Source: Tetragonia tetragonoides
Taxonomy: Eukaryota; Streptophyta; Magnoliopsida; Caryophyllales; Aizoaceae
NCBI GenBank assembly: GCA_038025085.1
Contig: CM076143.1
Coordinates: forward strand, 32,944,501-33,008,500
Direction: 5' to 3'
DNA: 64,000 nucleotides
Part shown: one piece after another, positions 20,551-31,517 of the stretch
How positions within the stretch are numbered: position 1 is the first letter of the stretch
How the letters are laid out: each line of letters begins with the position of its first letter
Notes under the pieces: generated by a model
The model's database searches: none
What the model was told of the DNA's origin: nothing
The model's input: the letters and a program-made list of their open reading frames with translations, nothing else
Program-made: the position numbers and the translations under genes

Positions 20551-22930
20551 TTTTTTTTTTGGTGCAAGTCAAAAATTGTATTATTGCTCACTGTAATGTA
20601 ACAAGATTACAATCCTTAGGCAATGCAGATCCAAGGCCACCTACTAGGTAGGATTCCTTTTTGCTACATCCCTCTACTACCTTACAATCCTTCAATCTGG
20701 TGCAACTCACTACAGGCAGTGGTTCACCATCTCTGTAAACATTATACTTTGCACAAATTATTTCTCACCCTCTCTGTAAACATTACAATTTGCAAAAATT
20801 ATTTCTAACTTGCAGCAAAATACAAAAACATAAATAGCTAAAAATATTACAACTTCTTCTAGTTTTTCACCTCTGCTTGGATCTGTTTCATCCCTCATTC
20901 TGCCTTGCTTCTTCAGCCTGCTGCGGATTACACTTCTAACTTTGTGATCTTCTGATTTCTGTAACAACCCTTGTTCTGCCTTTCTCCAGCAGACTGTGTA
21001 CTTGTCTTCTGCTAGATCCTGCTGCCTGGTTAACAGCCCAGGTTCTGCCTCCTACTATTGCTCCCCTGCTGGACTCTGCTGTAGTCTCCTGCACTAGGTA
21101 GGGTTCCTCTTCCTCTGCATCCCTGTTTTCCTTACAACCCTGCATTCCGGGGGCACTCATTACAAGCAGTGGTTCCCCATATCTGAATACAGATACAAAA
21201 TACAAAAAACATTCCTGTCTTACAACAAAAAACAAAACATAATAATCTAAAATTATTGCAGCATTTCTATCCTTGTTTTCCACTCAATCTGCTTCTTCCT
21301 GCTTCTGCTTTGCTTCTGCTCTCTACCTCTGAATCCTCTGCTAGGGCAATCTTCCAGAGTTGATTCATCTGCCTTCTTTTCTGCAACAATACCCTGCTGA
21401 TTTCCTGTATATTCTACTGGTTCCTGTTACCTGATTCAAAGTCTAGCTACATACACCTGCTTCTGATTCCCTTCTGAAACCTGTGTGTATCTCCTTCTGA
21501 ATTTCAGGTTCTGTACTGTCTCTGGACTGTTGCTTGTCCTGTGCTTCACCTTCATTCTGCAGTGCTGCAAAGTGGTTTTGCGTCTGTGGCTTATCCTTCT
21601 GTTGTTGCTGAATTTGCCTGTAACTACCCCTTCCAGCTCTTGCTCCTCTACCTGCATTATTCATTCTTCCTCTCCCCCTCCCAACATTCTGCCATTGCTG
21701 TGCCCTAGTGTTTTCCTGTTGGTCAGGTTGCTTCTGTACTGGTACTGCAATCTGTGTTGGTATCACAGTTGCAGCAGCAACTTTCTTCCTGCATTCTGCC
21801 TCACAGTGCCCATATTGCTTGCAGTGGGTGCATAGGATGGGCTTCCAGTCATATTCCACTGCCTGTTCTACAACATTTCCCTTCTCATTCCTGTAGTGCA
21901 CCTTATTGGGGTAAGCAGCTCCAATTTCAACTTCAATCATCACCCTGGCAAACTGGATTCCTACTTTAAGCTCTGTGTTTCTATCTGCCATCATTGGCCT
22001 TCCTACAAGGCTTCCTATCTTACTTAATCCCATTGCATTCCAATACTTCACATTAAGTCCCGGGAATTTTACCCAAATTGGCACCGAGGTCAGTTCTTCT
22101 TTTTCATAATCTATATTTTCAGACCATGCCCTAACAATCATAGGCTTATTGTCAAAGTGGTAAACCCCCTCTTGTATCACGGCATCTCTCTGTTCTAGGG
22201 ATTCAAACCTGACCAAAACCAACCCATTTTTCATCATGGCAATTTTATTCATCCCTCTCTTTGCCCAGATTCTTCGAAGAAAGCCACTTAGAACATTAAT
22301 TGGGGGCCTTGCTCCCATTATATAACAGACCCCTGCTTGATTCCACTAGTTTATTTCAGATTCAATGTCACTAAAATTAATTTCACCCACCGGTTTCCCT
22401 TCATGCAATTTAGGAGCAATGAAATCTAATTTAAACCCCGCATCCTTTAATTTGGAAATGTCAAATTCTTTCCAAGCTGAGTTGTTACCTGCAGTTGCGA
22501 ATTCCTGTTGCTTTGGTTGTTCAGACTCTTCATCCTCATCTTCAGACGCGAACTGGGTTCGTGCTTTGTCCTTCATTCTAGACAGCCAGGAATCAATTTT
22601 TTCCTGCGCTAATTTCATTTTTTCCATTGTTTTTGTTTGCGCATCAGGTGTCATCACATCTGAATCCTCCAATTCTTCTGTTAAATTTCGCATAACAAGA
22701 CCTAGGTTTTCTAGGTTTTCGCTTGTTCTTTGTGTTTGAGACAGGTTTTTTGTGGGACAAGGTGGAGCTTCTCCCTCATCCCCGTCTTGACTCCCATTTT
22801 TTTGTGCATCAGGTTTCCCTTTTTTTGCTTTCCCGTTCTTCCCCATTTGAACTCAGTGCTTTGTTAATGGCTAGCAGGCGCTGTCGAGGAGAGAGGAGAG
22901 AGCATTTTAGAGAGAGAAAGTCTGATTTTT
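20551..22930 (-). mobile_element. LINE copy 4, ORF1-only derivative lacking ORF2
   Basis: On the - strand a normal 5' leader and ORF1 run to 21483, then switch directly into 3' UTR-like DNA with no ORF2. The 3' part (20551-21480) ends in an A-tail and contains a second diverged copy of the 3'-terminal block (ACTAGGTAGG at about 20642 and 21092). Borders carry the common target 11-mer, with extra near-copies at 22943-22953. The junction matches a possible splice (see findings) or a microhomology deletion. Confidence 0.85.
21443..22846 (-). pseudogene. LINE copy 4 ORF1, one in-frame stop and altered C-terminus
   Basis: Starts MGKNGKAKKGKPDAQ and carries the same DUF4283-like domain, zinc knuckle (CTHCKQYGHCEAEC) and Gln-rich tail as copy 2. 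One TAG at 22343-22345 replaces a tyrosine codon after SEIN; otherwise the frame is open. The last residues (after KEIHTG) come from the joined 3' UTR rather than the usual ORF1 end. The copy has no RT and would depend on other copies. Confidence 0.88.
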
Positions 22931-22962
22931 TTGCGATACGGGTGATGCCAATGCGATAAGGG

Positions 22963-22973
22963 CGATGCCAATG
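22963..22973. other. LINE target-site copy between LINE copies 4 and 5
   Basis: CGATGCCAATG before the poly-T of copy 5, with an additional TGATGCCAATG 20 bp upstream (22943-22953). The junction therefore carries the target motif twice. Confidence 0.88.
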
Positions 22974-23946
22974 TTTTTTTTTTTTTTTTTTGGTGCAAGT
23001 CAGAAATTGTATTATTGCTCTCTGTAATGTAACAAGATTACAGTCCTTAGGCAATGCAGATCCAAGGCCACCTACTAGGTAGGGTTCCTTTTTGCTACAT
23101 CCCTCTACTACCTTACATCCCTTCAATCTGGTGCAACTCACTACAGGCAGTGGTTCACCCTCTCTGTAAACATTACAATTTGCAAATATTGTTTCTCACC
23201 ATCTCTGTAAACATTACAATTTGCAAAAATTATTTCTAACTTACTAGCAAAATACAAAAACATATATATTTAAAAATATTACAACAAAAACTTCCAGGAG
23301 CTGATTCATTCCTCCTTCTTTCTTGCTTCATCTACCTGCTGTGCCCAATCAAGCTGATCCACATCACTCTACTGTCTAGCTCCCTGTACAGGTACTGGAG
23401 TCCTGCATTTCTTCTGTTTTTTCCTGCAAAAACCTCTCCTGGAGTCTGGTCCTGCCTATCTGCTGGGTCTGCTGTGGTACACAGATCAGCTGAAAATCTC
23501 TCTAACCATTTTTTATCCCTGCTGTTGATCTTTCTCAGCCTGCTGCATTGCTGGATTCTGGTCCTCACGGATTGCTGCATTCTGGTCCTCATTCTTTCTG
23601 ATCTGCTGAATTTTATTTCTTCTTCACTCTGCCTAGCTTCAGCAGCCTGCTACAGATACCCTGCTGAGACCTACTGCCTGAGTTCCATTACTCACTCAGA
23701 TCCCCTGCAGGGCTCTGCTGTCTGCTTCCTGCTTGTTTTTAGAAACCTGCTGCTTTGTTCTTCACTGCTCCACAGCAACCTGCTACTGACTCCTTCCGGA
23801 GACAGCTGTTTCCTGGCCTTTCAGGTCTGCTGCATATTCTTTGATCCCTCATTCTGTCTATCTTCAGCAGCCTGCTGCTGATCCCCTGCTGAATCTTTTG
23901 TATTTCTGAACTGCTGGACCCTGCTGCATAATCTTCTAACTTCAGT

Positions 23947-26900
23947 CTATATTTCCCCTATCCAGCTCTTGTCCCTGCTGGAGATCTTCCTTTTGCTGTT
24001 GCAGCATTGTTGAATTCTGCATCTGACTGCTTGCTGAACCTGTAGTATGATCTGCGGAACTGGTATATTGCCTTTGCCAGCATAGTGGGTATTCCTGCAT
24101 CTCCACACCCAGTATACTGCTGCTGCTAACCCTGATGCATATATTTCCTTTCTGAGTCTCGAGCATTTCTGCCTGCTGATCCAGTTAAACATCCCCTGGA
24201 TTGTACTTGCTGTTGCTGAGATTTGTAACCATGCCCTTAACTGTTCCAGGATTGCAGCTGACACTTTGCATTTGAAGAACAGGTGGTTGTGTTCCTCTGG
24301 TTCCTGCTTGCACAGGTAGCACAAAGCATCCCCATTCAGAAATCCCATTCTCTATAGTCTGTCCTTTGTTAACAGTCTATCCATTTGGGCTAGCCATAGG
24401 CAAAAGCTATGTCTAGGCATGGATATCTTTCCCCATATCAAATCTGAATGCCTGCATTTTGTCATGTTACCCTGTAGCATTCTGTATCCACTTCCAGCAG
24501 AGTATATACCATCAGAACTAAATTTCCAAACCCCCCTTGCTGTGTATTGCCCCTGGAAGTAGCTTTTGATCTTGTTCAGTTTGTTCCAGTACCAGCTGGT
24601 GCCCCATACTGGAGCGTAATTCCAGATGTTAACACCTTTCAGGTACACCCCATTGATCCATCTCACCCACAGAGTGTCTTTTTTTGTTGCAATATCCCAG
24701 ATATGCTTGCCATTCAGGGCTATATTGAACCATTTACAAATCTTGACATTAAGTCCTCCATTGTTTCTTGGTCTACATACCATATCCCACGCCACCAAGC
24801 TTGTCTTGTGTTTCTGCTCAGTTGTCCCCCACAAGAAAAATCTACACTTTTGCTCCACACTTTTCAGTACTCCAGTTGGCATTATGAAGATACTAGACCA
24901 GTATACATGAATTGAGAATAAAACAGAGTTTATTAGTTGGACTCTTCCTGCATATGAAAGGTTCGTTGAAGCCCAAATTTGCAACTTCTTTGACATTTTA
25001 TCCACCAGACATTCACAATCTATTTTGCTCCATTTCGAAGGGGACAGTGGGACCCCTAGGTATCTCATGGGCAAGGTACCCTCTCTGAAGCCTGAGAGCT
25101 GTAACAGTGCATTTTTCCTTTGTTCATCCACCCCTGCTATGTATATGTTTGATTTCTCCTTGTTTGCATACAGGCCTGTTGCTTTTGAGAAATGATTTAT
25201 GCTGTTCATCATTATGCTCACAGATGCTGTGTCTGCTTTACAGAAGCACATTAAGTCATCTGCAAAACACAGATGACTTAGTGCTAGCTCTTTGCACATG
25301 GGGTGCCAGCTGAAGGTCTTGTCCATGCATGCTATTTTCAGGTTTCTTGACAAATATTCCATTACCAGTACAAATATTAATGGGGAGATGGGGTCACCTT
25401 GTCTGATGCCACGTTTAGCAATAAAGTGTCCATGTGTTTCCCCATTTATATTAATACTGAAGCTTGCTGTTTTGATGCACTGAAGTATCCAACCACTGAA
25501 TTTTTCAGGGAATCCATACCCTTGCAACATTTCCTTCACAAATGCCCAGTGAATTGTGTCATATGCCTTCCTTATGTCTATCTTCATTAAGCATCTAGGA
25601 GACGATTGTTTCCTGTTATAATGCTTAAATAGGTCCTGACAAATCATGATGTTGTTGACAATGGACCTCTGTGTAACAAAGGCTCCCTTGTTGACAGACA
25701 CTAGCTCAGGGAGGACTACTGCCAGTCTCCCACACAAGATCTTGGCTATGCACTTGTATATTGTATTACAGCAGGGTATTGGTCTGAAATCTGATGCCTT
25801 TTCTGGGTTTTGTATCTTCTGTACAAGGCATATGTTTGTAGCATTTGCCTCCTTGAGCATTCTAGATGATTCAAAAAAATCAATTATAGCTCCAGTTACT
25901 TCTTCCCCTACAATGGGCCATGCTTCTTTGAAGAACCCTGATCCAAAGCCATCAGGTCCCGGGCTTTTATTGCAATCAATTGCAAACATTGCCTTTCTCA
26001 CCTCTTCTGTATTCACAGGGGCTATGAGGTTCATTTGTTGGTGGATGTCTAGTCTGTGACCTGCTTGGAAGTATCTGTCTTCAGCTTTTCTTGTTCTGAC
26101 CCCTGTTACCCCCAGCATATCCTTGTAGAAGTTTACAAATTCTTGCATAACTAGATTCTGATCCTCCAAAAGGGTACCCTGCTGTGTCCTGATGGATTGA
26201 ATTCTGTTGTTATTCCTTCTTTGCTTCATAAGTGCATGGAAGAATTGATTGTTTCCATCCCCTAATTGAATCCACTTTGCCTTGCTTTTCTGCTGTAGGA
26301 AGTTTTCAGCTGCCATGTTGACCTCATTGTATTTTTTCCTGGCCTGTAATTCTCTCTGTTGCCTTGACTCATTTAGTGGCTCATTGTTTGCTTCAATCTG
26401 TGCTTGAGTCATGGCTATCCTGGCTGTATCTGCTTGTGCCAGGATGTCTGTGAATACATTCCTATTTAGCTTTTTTAGCACTTTCCTCACCTTTTTCATT
26501 TTTTGGTACACTCTGAACATTTTTGTGCCTTGTGTTCTGAAATTCCAGGCTTGCTGCACCTTAGCTTGAAATTCAGAGTGGAGGCTCCACATGTTGAAGT
26601 ATTTAAAGGGTATGGTTTTTTTTGTGTCTTCTCTATGGAGAGACAGACAGATTGGGGAGTGGTCTGAGACCCCCTCTGGAAGGAATACAAGCTCTGATTG
26701 ATCTAATTCCTGGAGCCATAAACTGTTTACAAAAGCCCAATCAATTTTAGAATATACTCTCCCCCCTTTTTCATGTCTATTATTCCAAGTAAATTGGCAC
26801 CCTGACCACCCCATTTCAGTGAGAAAGCATTTTCCTATGCACTCTTTAAATTCCTGTATTTCTGCATAAGTGACTGGTGCACCACCTTTTCTATTTTCAG

Positions 26901-27342
26901 GGTACAATACATTATTGAAATCCCCCCCTACAAACCATGGGGTGTTGCAATTAATTGCATAATCATTTAAGTCCTTCCATAGTACTCTCCTTTCCTCCTT
27001 TTCATTTAAGCCATAAACAAAGCTCATCACAAATTCCATTTTTTTCACAACATTTACTACTTTACAGATAATCATTTGCACAGAGGAGAATAAAATATCC
27101 ACATTAAAAATGCTTGGTAGCCATCTTAACCATATTCTACCCAATCTATGCTCACTGTGATTACTGTAAGATTCCCACCCTGGCATGAAACAATTTTTGT
27201 ATTTTTCTAGGTTAACTAATCTGATTTTTGTTTCAAGAAAAGCTACCAACCCACAGTTATTTTTTTTGCAAAAGAGAGCAACATCTCTCTGTTTATTTGG
27301 GCCATTAAGGCCTCTGACATTCCAAATTAGTACCCTATCCAT
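23947..27342 (-). pseudogene. LINE copy 5 ORF2: endonuclease-reverse transcriptase, one stop
   Basis: Starts MDRVLIWNVRGLNGPNKQ. The endonuclease is intact (GGDFNNVL, DHSPICL), as is RT (CNKSPGPDGFGSGFFKEAW, RGIRQGDPISPL, FADDLMCF), followed by the zf-RVT region. The frame is open from 27342 to 24352, where TAG at 24349-24351 replaces the glutamine codon seen in copies 1 and 2, then stays open to 23947. Length is about 1130 codons. The endonuclease and RT domains lie before the stop and could still have been translated. Confidence 0.93.
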
Positions 27343-28727
27343 GACTACCAGTCAAGATGGGGGACTTACCATGCAGTGGCACCTCCTCTAAGTTCTGTTC
27401 TGTTTGTTGCTCAGGGTCCCCTACTGGTGCTGGCAGTTCTTTTTGTTTTTCCTGTATTTCTTCGTGATTTTGCTGAATGTCAAAACTGTTTTGCATAACA
27501 GTTTTGGCCTGCTGGACTTGTCTGTAGTAGCCTTTTCCTGTTCTTGCACCTCTTCCTGTATTCCTGGCTCTCCCTCTACCTCTCCCTGCAGGCTGCCATT
27601 GCTGATTCCTTGGGATTTCCTGCTGTGCAGGCTTTGTATGCACTTGCCCTTGTTGCACAGGTGCATACACAGTCTTCTTTTTCCTGCATTCTGCTTCACT
27701 GTGGCCATATTGTTTACAGTGCTTGCACAGAATTGGCTTCCAGTCATATTCTACTGCTTGTTCCACAATGTTTCCCCTCTCATTCTTGAAATGCACTTTC
27801 TCTGGGTATTCCTCTCCTATTTGCACTTCAATCAGCACCCTAGCATAGTGTATTCCCACTTTGAGCTCAGTATTTCTGTCTGCCATCATTGGTCTCCCAA
27901 TTAGGCTCGAGATTTTGCTCAAACCCACTGCATTCCAATACTTGACATTGAGTCCTGGGAATTTAACCCAGATTGGTACAGAGGTGAGTTCCTCTTGCTC
28001 ATAGTCTATGCTTTCTGACCATGGCCTAACAATCATTGGTTTGTTATCAAAATGGTACACCCCCTCCTGGATGACTGTATCTCGTTGCTCCATGGAATCA
28101 AATCTAACCAAAACTAGTCCATTTCTCAAACTTTCTATCTTGTTCATCCCTTTTTTTCCCCAAATTCTTCTTAGGAAACCACTAAGTACTGTAATTGGGG
28201 GTTTAGAGCCCATAACATAGCACACTACGGCTTTGTTCCAGTAATCAATTTCTGATTCAATATCCATTAAATTGATTTCCCCTACTGGTTTGCCATCATG
28301 CAAATTTGGTGCAACATAATCCAATTTAAAGCCAGCATTTTTCAATTTAGATATGTCAAATTTATCCCAAGCTGAAACCTTACCGAAATCTGTAGCTTCC
28401 TGTTGCTGTTCTTGCTCCGGTGCTTCTTCCTCCGATTCAGATGAGCTTTGTGATTTTGCCTTTTCCTTCATTTTTGACAGCCACGAATTGATCTTTTCCT
28501 GAGCTAGTTCCATTCGCTGCACGGTTTCATTTTGGATATCCGGCGTCATTACCTCAGAATCTTCCAATTAGTCCGCAAGATTTCGCATGACTCTATCTAG
28601 GTTTTCATGATTTCTGATTTTTTTTGTTTGGGGTTGCAATTTTCATGGTACAATGTTTATTCCCTGAATTCCCCGCATCGTCAATCCGAGTTTCCTTTCC
28701 CCTCTTAGCTTTTTCCTTCTTCCCCAT
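27335..28727 (-). pseudogene. LINE copy 5 ORF1, decayed 5' end
   Basis: From 28567 the frame is open for 410 codons. It holds a coiled, acidic region, the DUF4283-like domain (YWNKAVVCYVMG; PIWVKFPGLNVKYW), the CCHC knuckle (CKHCKQYGHSEAEC, about 27688-27728) and a Gly/Arg-rich tail. The family start (MGK..., at 28725-28727) is out of frame with it, and a TAA lies just before 28567. The final TAG overlaps the ORF2 start in ATGGATAG. Confidence 0.88.
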
Positions 28728-28820
28728 TCGAACTCAGCACTGTTTCATTGGTGAGCTTGCGCTGGAGAGGCCGAAGCAGAGAGCAATTTTAGAGAGAGAA
28801 AGCGTGATGCCATTGTTCCG

Positions 28821-28831
28821 CGATGCCAATG
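28821..28831. other. LINE array right target-site copy
   Basis: CGATGCCAATG followed by TTAGGGCCCG, where the 300-bp-type unit interrupted at 13897 resumes. Confidence 0.9.
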
Positions 28832-29069
28832 TTAGGGCCCGAAACGGGCGACATGGATGATATCGGTGTTCGGGGATTAGGGTGACCCTCCCGGGGCACC
28901 GAAGGTCCCCTAGGGCCATGATAGACCCCCCGAAAAAAATTTGGGCGAAAATGGAAACCTGGCCTTGGAATGCTATAGGCGACGTGTTCAGGGCCTCCGG
29001 AAGCAAACTTTTCGACGTTAGTGAGCACCCATGCCCATGACACCGAGGTCCTCTAGGGCCATGATAGAA

Positions 29070-29089
29070 CCCCCCCCCCCCCCCCCCCC
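29070..29089. repeat. Run of 20 C
   Basis: Homopolymer expanded from the five- to six-C run seen at this place in other units (ATAGACCCCCC). Confidence 0.9.
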
Positions 29090-29279
29090 GAGAGAAGTTT
29101 TGGCGAAAATGGCAACCGGGCCCTGGAAATGCTGTAGGCGACGTGTTCCGGGCCTCCGGAAGCAAATTTTTTGGACGTTGATATTTTCGCCCCTTATCGC
29201 ACAGGACACCCATAGGGGACATGGGAGGCCCCAGGGTCGGTTGCTGGGTCCCTGATCGCCTTGTAAGGGCGGTTTTACG

Positions 29280-29290
29280 CGATGCCAATG
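29280..29290. other. Unoccupied LINE target site in module 2
   Basis: CGATGCCAATG followed by TAAGGGTCGG, uninterrupted; a second empty-site reference. Confidence 0.75.
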
Positions 29291-29590
29291 TAAGGGTCGG
29301 AATACCGGCGGCATGGGTGATATCGGAGTTCTGCGCCTAGGGTCCTCTAGGGTCATGATAGACCCCTAGGAGATGTTTGGGCAAAAATGACCCCTGGGCC
29401 CTGGGAAGCCGAAAATCAAAGGATATAATCCACGTTTTTTTGGCTTTCGAGAGGCTCCGCACCGAAGGTGTATATTTTTACACCATATCGCACGGGGCAT
29501 CCCTAAGGGACATGGGAGGCCCTCGGGGTCGGTTATCTGGTCCATGATAGGCTTGTAAGGCCGTTTTTAGGGGTCACCAATGTAAGAGCA

Positions 29591-30186
29591 GAAACATCAA
29601 ACCAAAAGCATGGGTGAGGGTCGGAATTTCATACCCCCTAAGTGAGGTCTCAAACATATTTCAAAAATTGAAGTGAGGTCTCACAAATATTTCCCAAATT
29701 TTTTTGAAGAGTTTTGTAATTTGTTTGATATTATTTCTATTTATTTTCTATTTTTCTGCCTAGTTTTTAATTAAAAATTAAATCAAATAGCTACCTTGTG
29801 TGAAAAATTTAAAAAAAAATATTTTTCCGTAACTTAATAATATACTTGAAAAGTTTAAGTTGGAACTTTTGAAAAATAACTATCCAAACTCTCAAAAACC
29901 CCAGTATGAAAGTTATGCACTGGGCATGTCTACTCATGTCAGAATCACTAAATCTATTGTCTGAATTGAATATCTTTCCTAACTTGTATTATGTGATTAC
30001 TTTTTTCCATTACTTCATAACTGTAGAACACCTGGATTGAACATCGTAATTAGAGATAAAGATATTCATTTTGGCCCGTTTAAAATAAGTCAGTTTGTAC
30101 TCATACGGCTTACTATTTCTTGTATCAGACTTTCATGTTTCTAATCTTCCGTATTTATTTTTTTTCTTTTACAAGTACACTGGTAC
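29591..30186. repeat. AT-rich module tail, copy 2
   Basis: Near-copy of 7916-8520, ending at CAAGTACACTGGTA where element A starts. No gene seen. Confidence 0.85.
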
Positions 30187-30500
30187 TGTAGACGCCAAAA
30201 AAGCGTCTTCAGATTTCTTCGCAAAAGCCCGATGATGAAAGGAGTAATTTATAAAGTTGAACGCTATTTTTGCTTTAATAGGTAAGATAAGGACTCAGGT
30301 TTTTCCTCGATCACTCCTTCATGCCGACCCCATTCAAAAGCCCCGTTCAAGAGCTTTCCAATGACACCTCTCGTGTCTTTTTCCGACTCCCGGTCGCCCA
30401 GTTGCGAGCCGGGGGTAAAACCGTCTTTTACCGCAAAATGATAAAACAGTCTTTTCACATTTTCGGTACACTAAAAATCCTCCGGAAATTAAAACGGACT

Positions 30501-30525
30501 GGATGTCGTCATTATGACGACATCC
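30501..30525. promoter_or_regulatory. Inverted TGACG palindrome in LTR A
   Basis: Two perfect 12-bp arms, GGATGTCGTCAT and ATGACGACATCC, flank one base. The arms contain TGACG, the core bound by TGA-type bZIP factors (family knowledge). The same element occurs at 59985-60009 (perfect) and at 44213-44237 (one mismatch). Regulation is inferred. Confidence 0.6.
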
Positions 30526-30590
30526 AGCTGGCAAGCTGACAGCCGTCAGCGGCTTTGGATGAAAATCGCTACCTTGTGTGAAAATCCAGG

Positions 30591-30602
30591 GCCGCTAGCG
30601 GC
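30591..30602. promoter_or_regulatory. GCCGCTAGCGGC palindrome, LTR A
   Basis: Perfect 12-bp palindrome about 90 bp before the TATA-like sequence. A weaker version, AGCCGTCAGCGGCT, lies at 30541-30554. Confidence 0.6.
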
Positions 30603-31499
30603 CCTTGCTAAGTCTCTAAGCCCGACTATTTTTCAGCCCAAAATCCAAATTTCGGCTTCTCTTCACCCGTCCAACCCTACTTCATTCTCCAATAAATTCA
30701 ACCCTCGACCCTCATTCAAAGACACACAGTCTACAGTTGACAACCTCTATTTTCAGGAGTATTAATACTGAGCTTCCTCCTCTTTCTTCCAAATTTGAGA
30801 TCTTGTCTTTACTATTTTTGCTATTTAGCCTACAGTTCAGGTACTAACTCCTGAGGGCTCAAGTTAAATTGCTTGCTTAATTGTTTATTTTCTAGTAGTC
30901 ATAATGTAGATATCATGCCAATAAACGTCTTTTTTTGCTTCCTAGATATTGTCTTTCAAAGCATGTCTAGTCGTTGTAATGCTCAACTTGTCAATCGAAT
31001 GCATGTCTATGCAAGGGTTAAAAATAAATGTTGTGATGCTTGTGATGAACCAATTAATAGTCTGAGTCTAGGTTGTTAATCTGGTTTGAGAAATATGTCT
31101 TTAAATTATTAAGCAAACTTGAGTTAGTAGAGGCCGTCATAATACGGGCGAGTTGGGTCCCTAACACCTTCCCACCTCGTACCTTCGCCCCCGAACCCTT
31201 TATTCTTGGGTACTCATATGTTCTATATGATCGGGAGTCTTTCTAAAAATATAATCAGTTCACTTATCGCGCTATTGGGTTGTCCCTTCGGTTTTGTCCC
31301 TTCGGTTTGTCTATTCGATGAAACGCCGATAGCAGATTTGTGACCTCTTTCATGGTTTTTATTCAATTCAAGTCTTTACAAAATCTTTTCTAACTCGATG
31401 GTCCCTTGAACTTATCTAAACCCCCAACTTACAAATTTTCTATAAGGACGTACTCCGTGGAACCATATTAGATTGGAGGAAAATCCCGGGTCCTTACAG

Positions 31500-31517
31500 T
31501 GGCGACTTCACTGGGGA
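31500..31517 (+). other. Primer-binding site of element A
   Basis: TGGCGACTTCACTGGGGA lies one base after the LTR end. TGGCGAC-type sites are known for Tat/Ogre elements, usually assigned to a tRNA-Arg primer; I could not check the tRNA match. Confidence 0.65.

Larger units (their letters stand above)
22974..28804 (-). mobile_element. LINE copy 5, full-length L1-type element
   Basis: On the - strand: leader, ORF1 (about 28727-27335), ORF2 (27342-23947), a 3' UTR of about 970 bp and an A-tail (poly-T from 22974). It is visibly more diverged from copies 2 and 4 than they are from each other. Borders carry the target 11-mer at 22963 and 28821, plus TGATGCCATTG at 28805-28815. Confidence 0.92.
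28832..29590. repeat. Tandem units of about 300 bp, module 2, right part
   Basis: The rest of the split unit, a shortened unit (28912-29057, which re-enters minisatellite-like sequence at 29020-29050), a unit from 29058 and one from 29351. The landmark order is as in module 1. An empty LINE target lies at 29280-29290. Confidence 0.8.
30187..31498 (+). mobile_element. 5' LTR of Tat/Ogre-type element A
   Basis: Starts TGTAGACGCC at the break of the module tail and ends GGGTCCTTACA directly before a primer-binding site. Length is 1312 bp. It holds a perfect inverted repeat (30501-30525), the palindrome GCCGCTAGCGGC (30591-30602) and a TATA-like AATAAATT (30691). The same layout is found in the LTRs at 43894 and 59667. 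Confidence 0.88.

Noticed and set aside
28831..28840. TTAGGG next to the LINE target, resembling a telomere repeat
   Set aside because: A single copy within the 300-bp-type unit (TTAGGGCCCG). The usual plant telomere is TTTAGGG in tandem, and other units read TGAGGG or TAAGGG.
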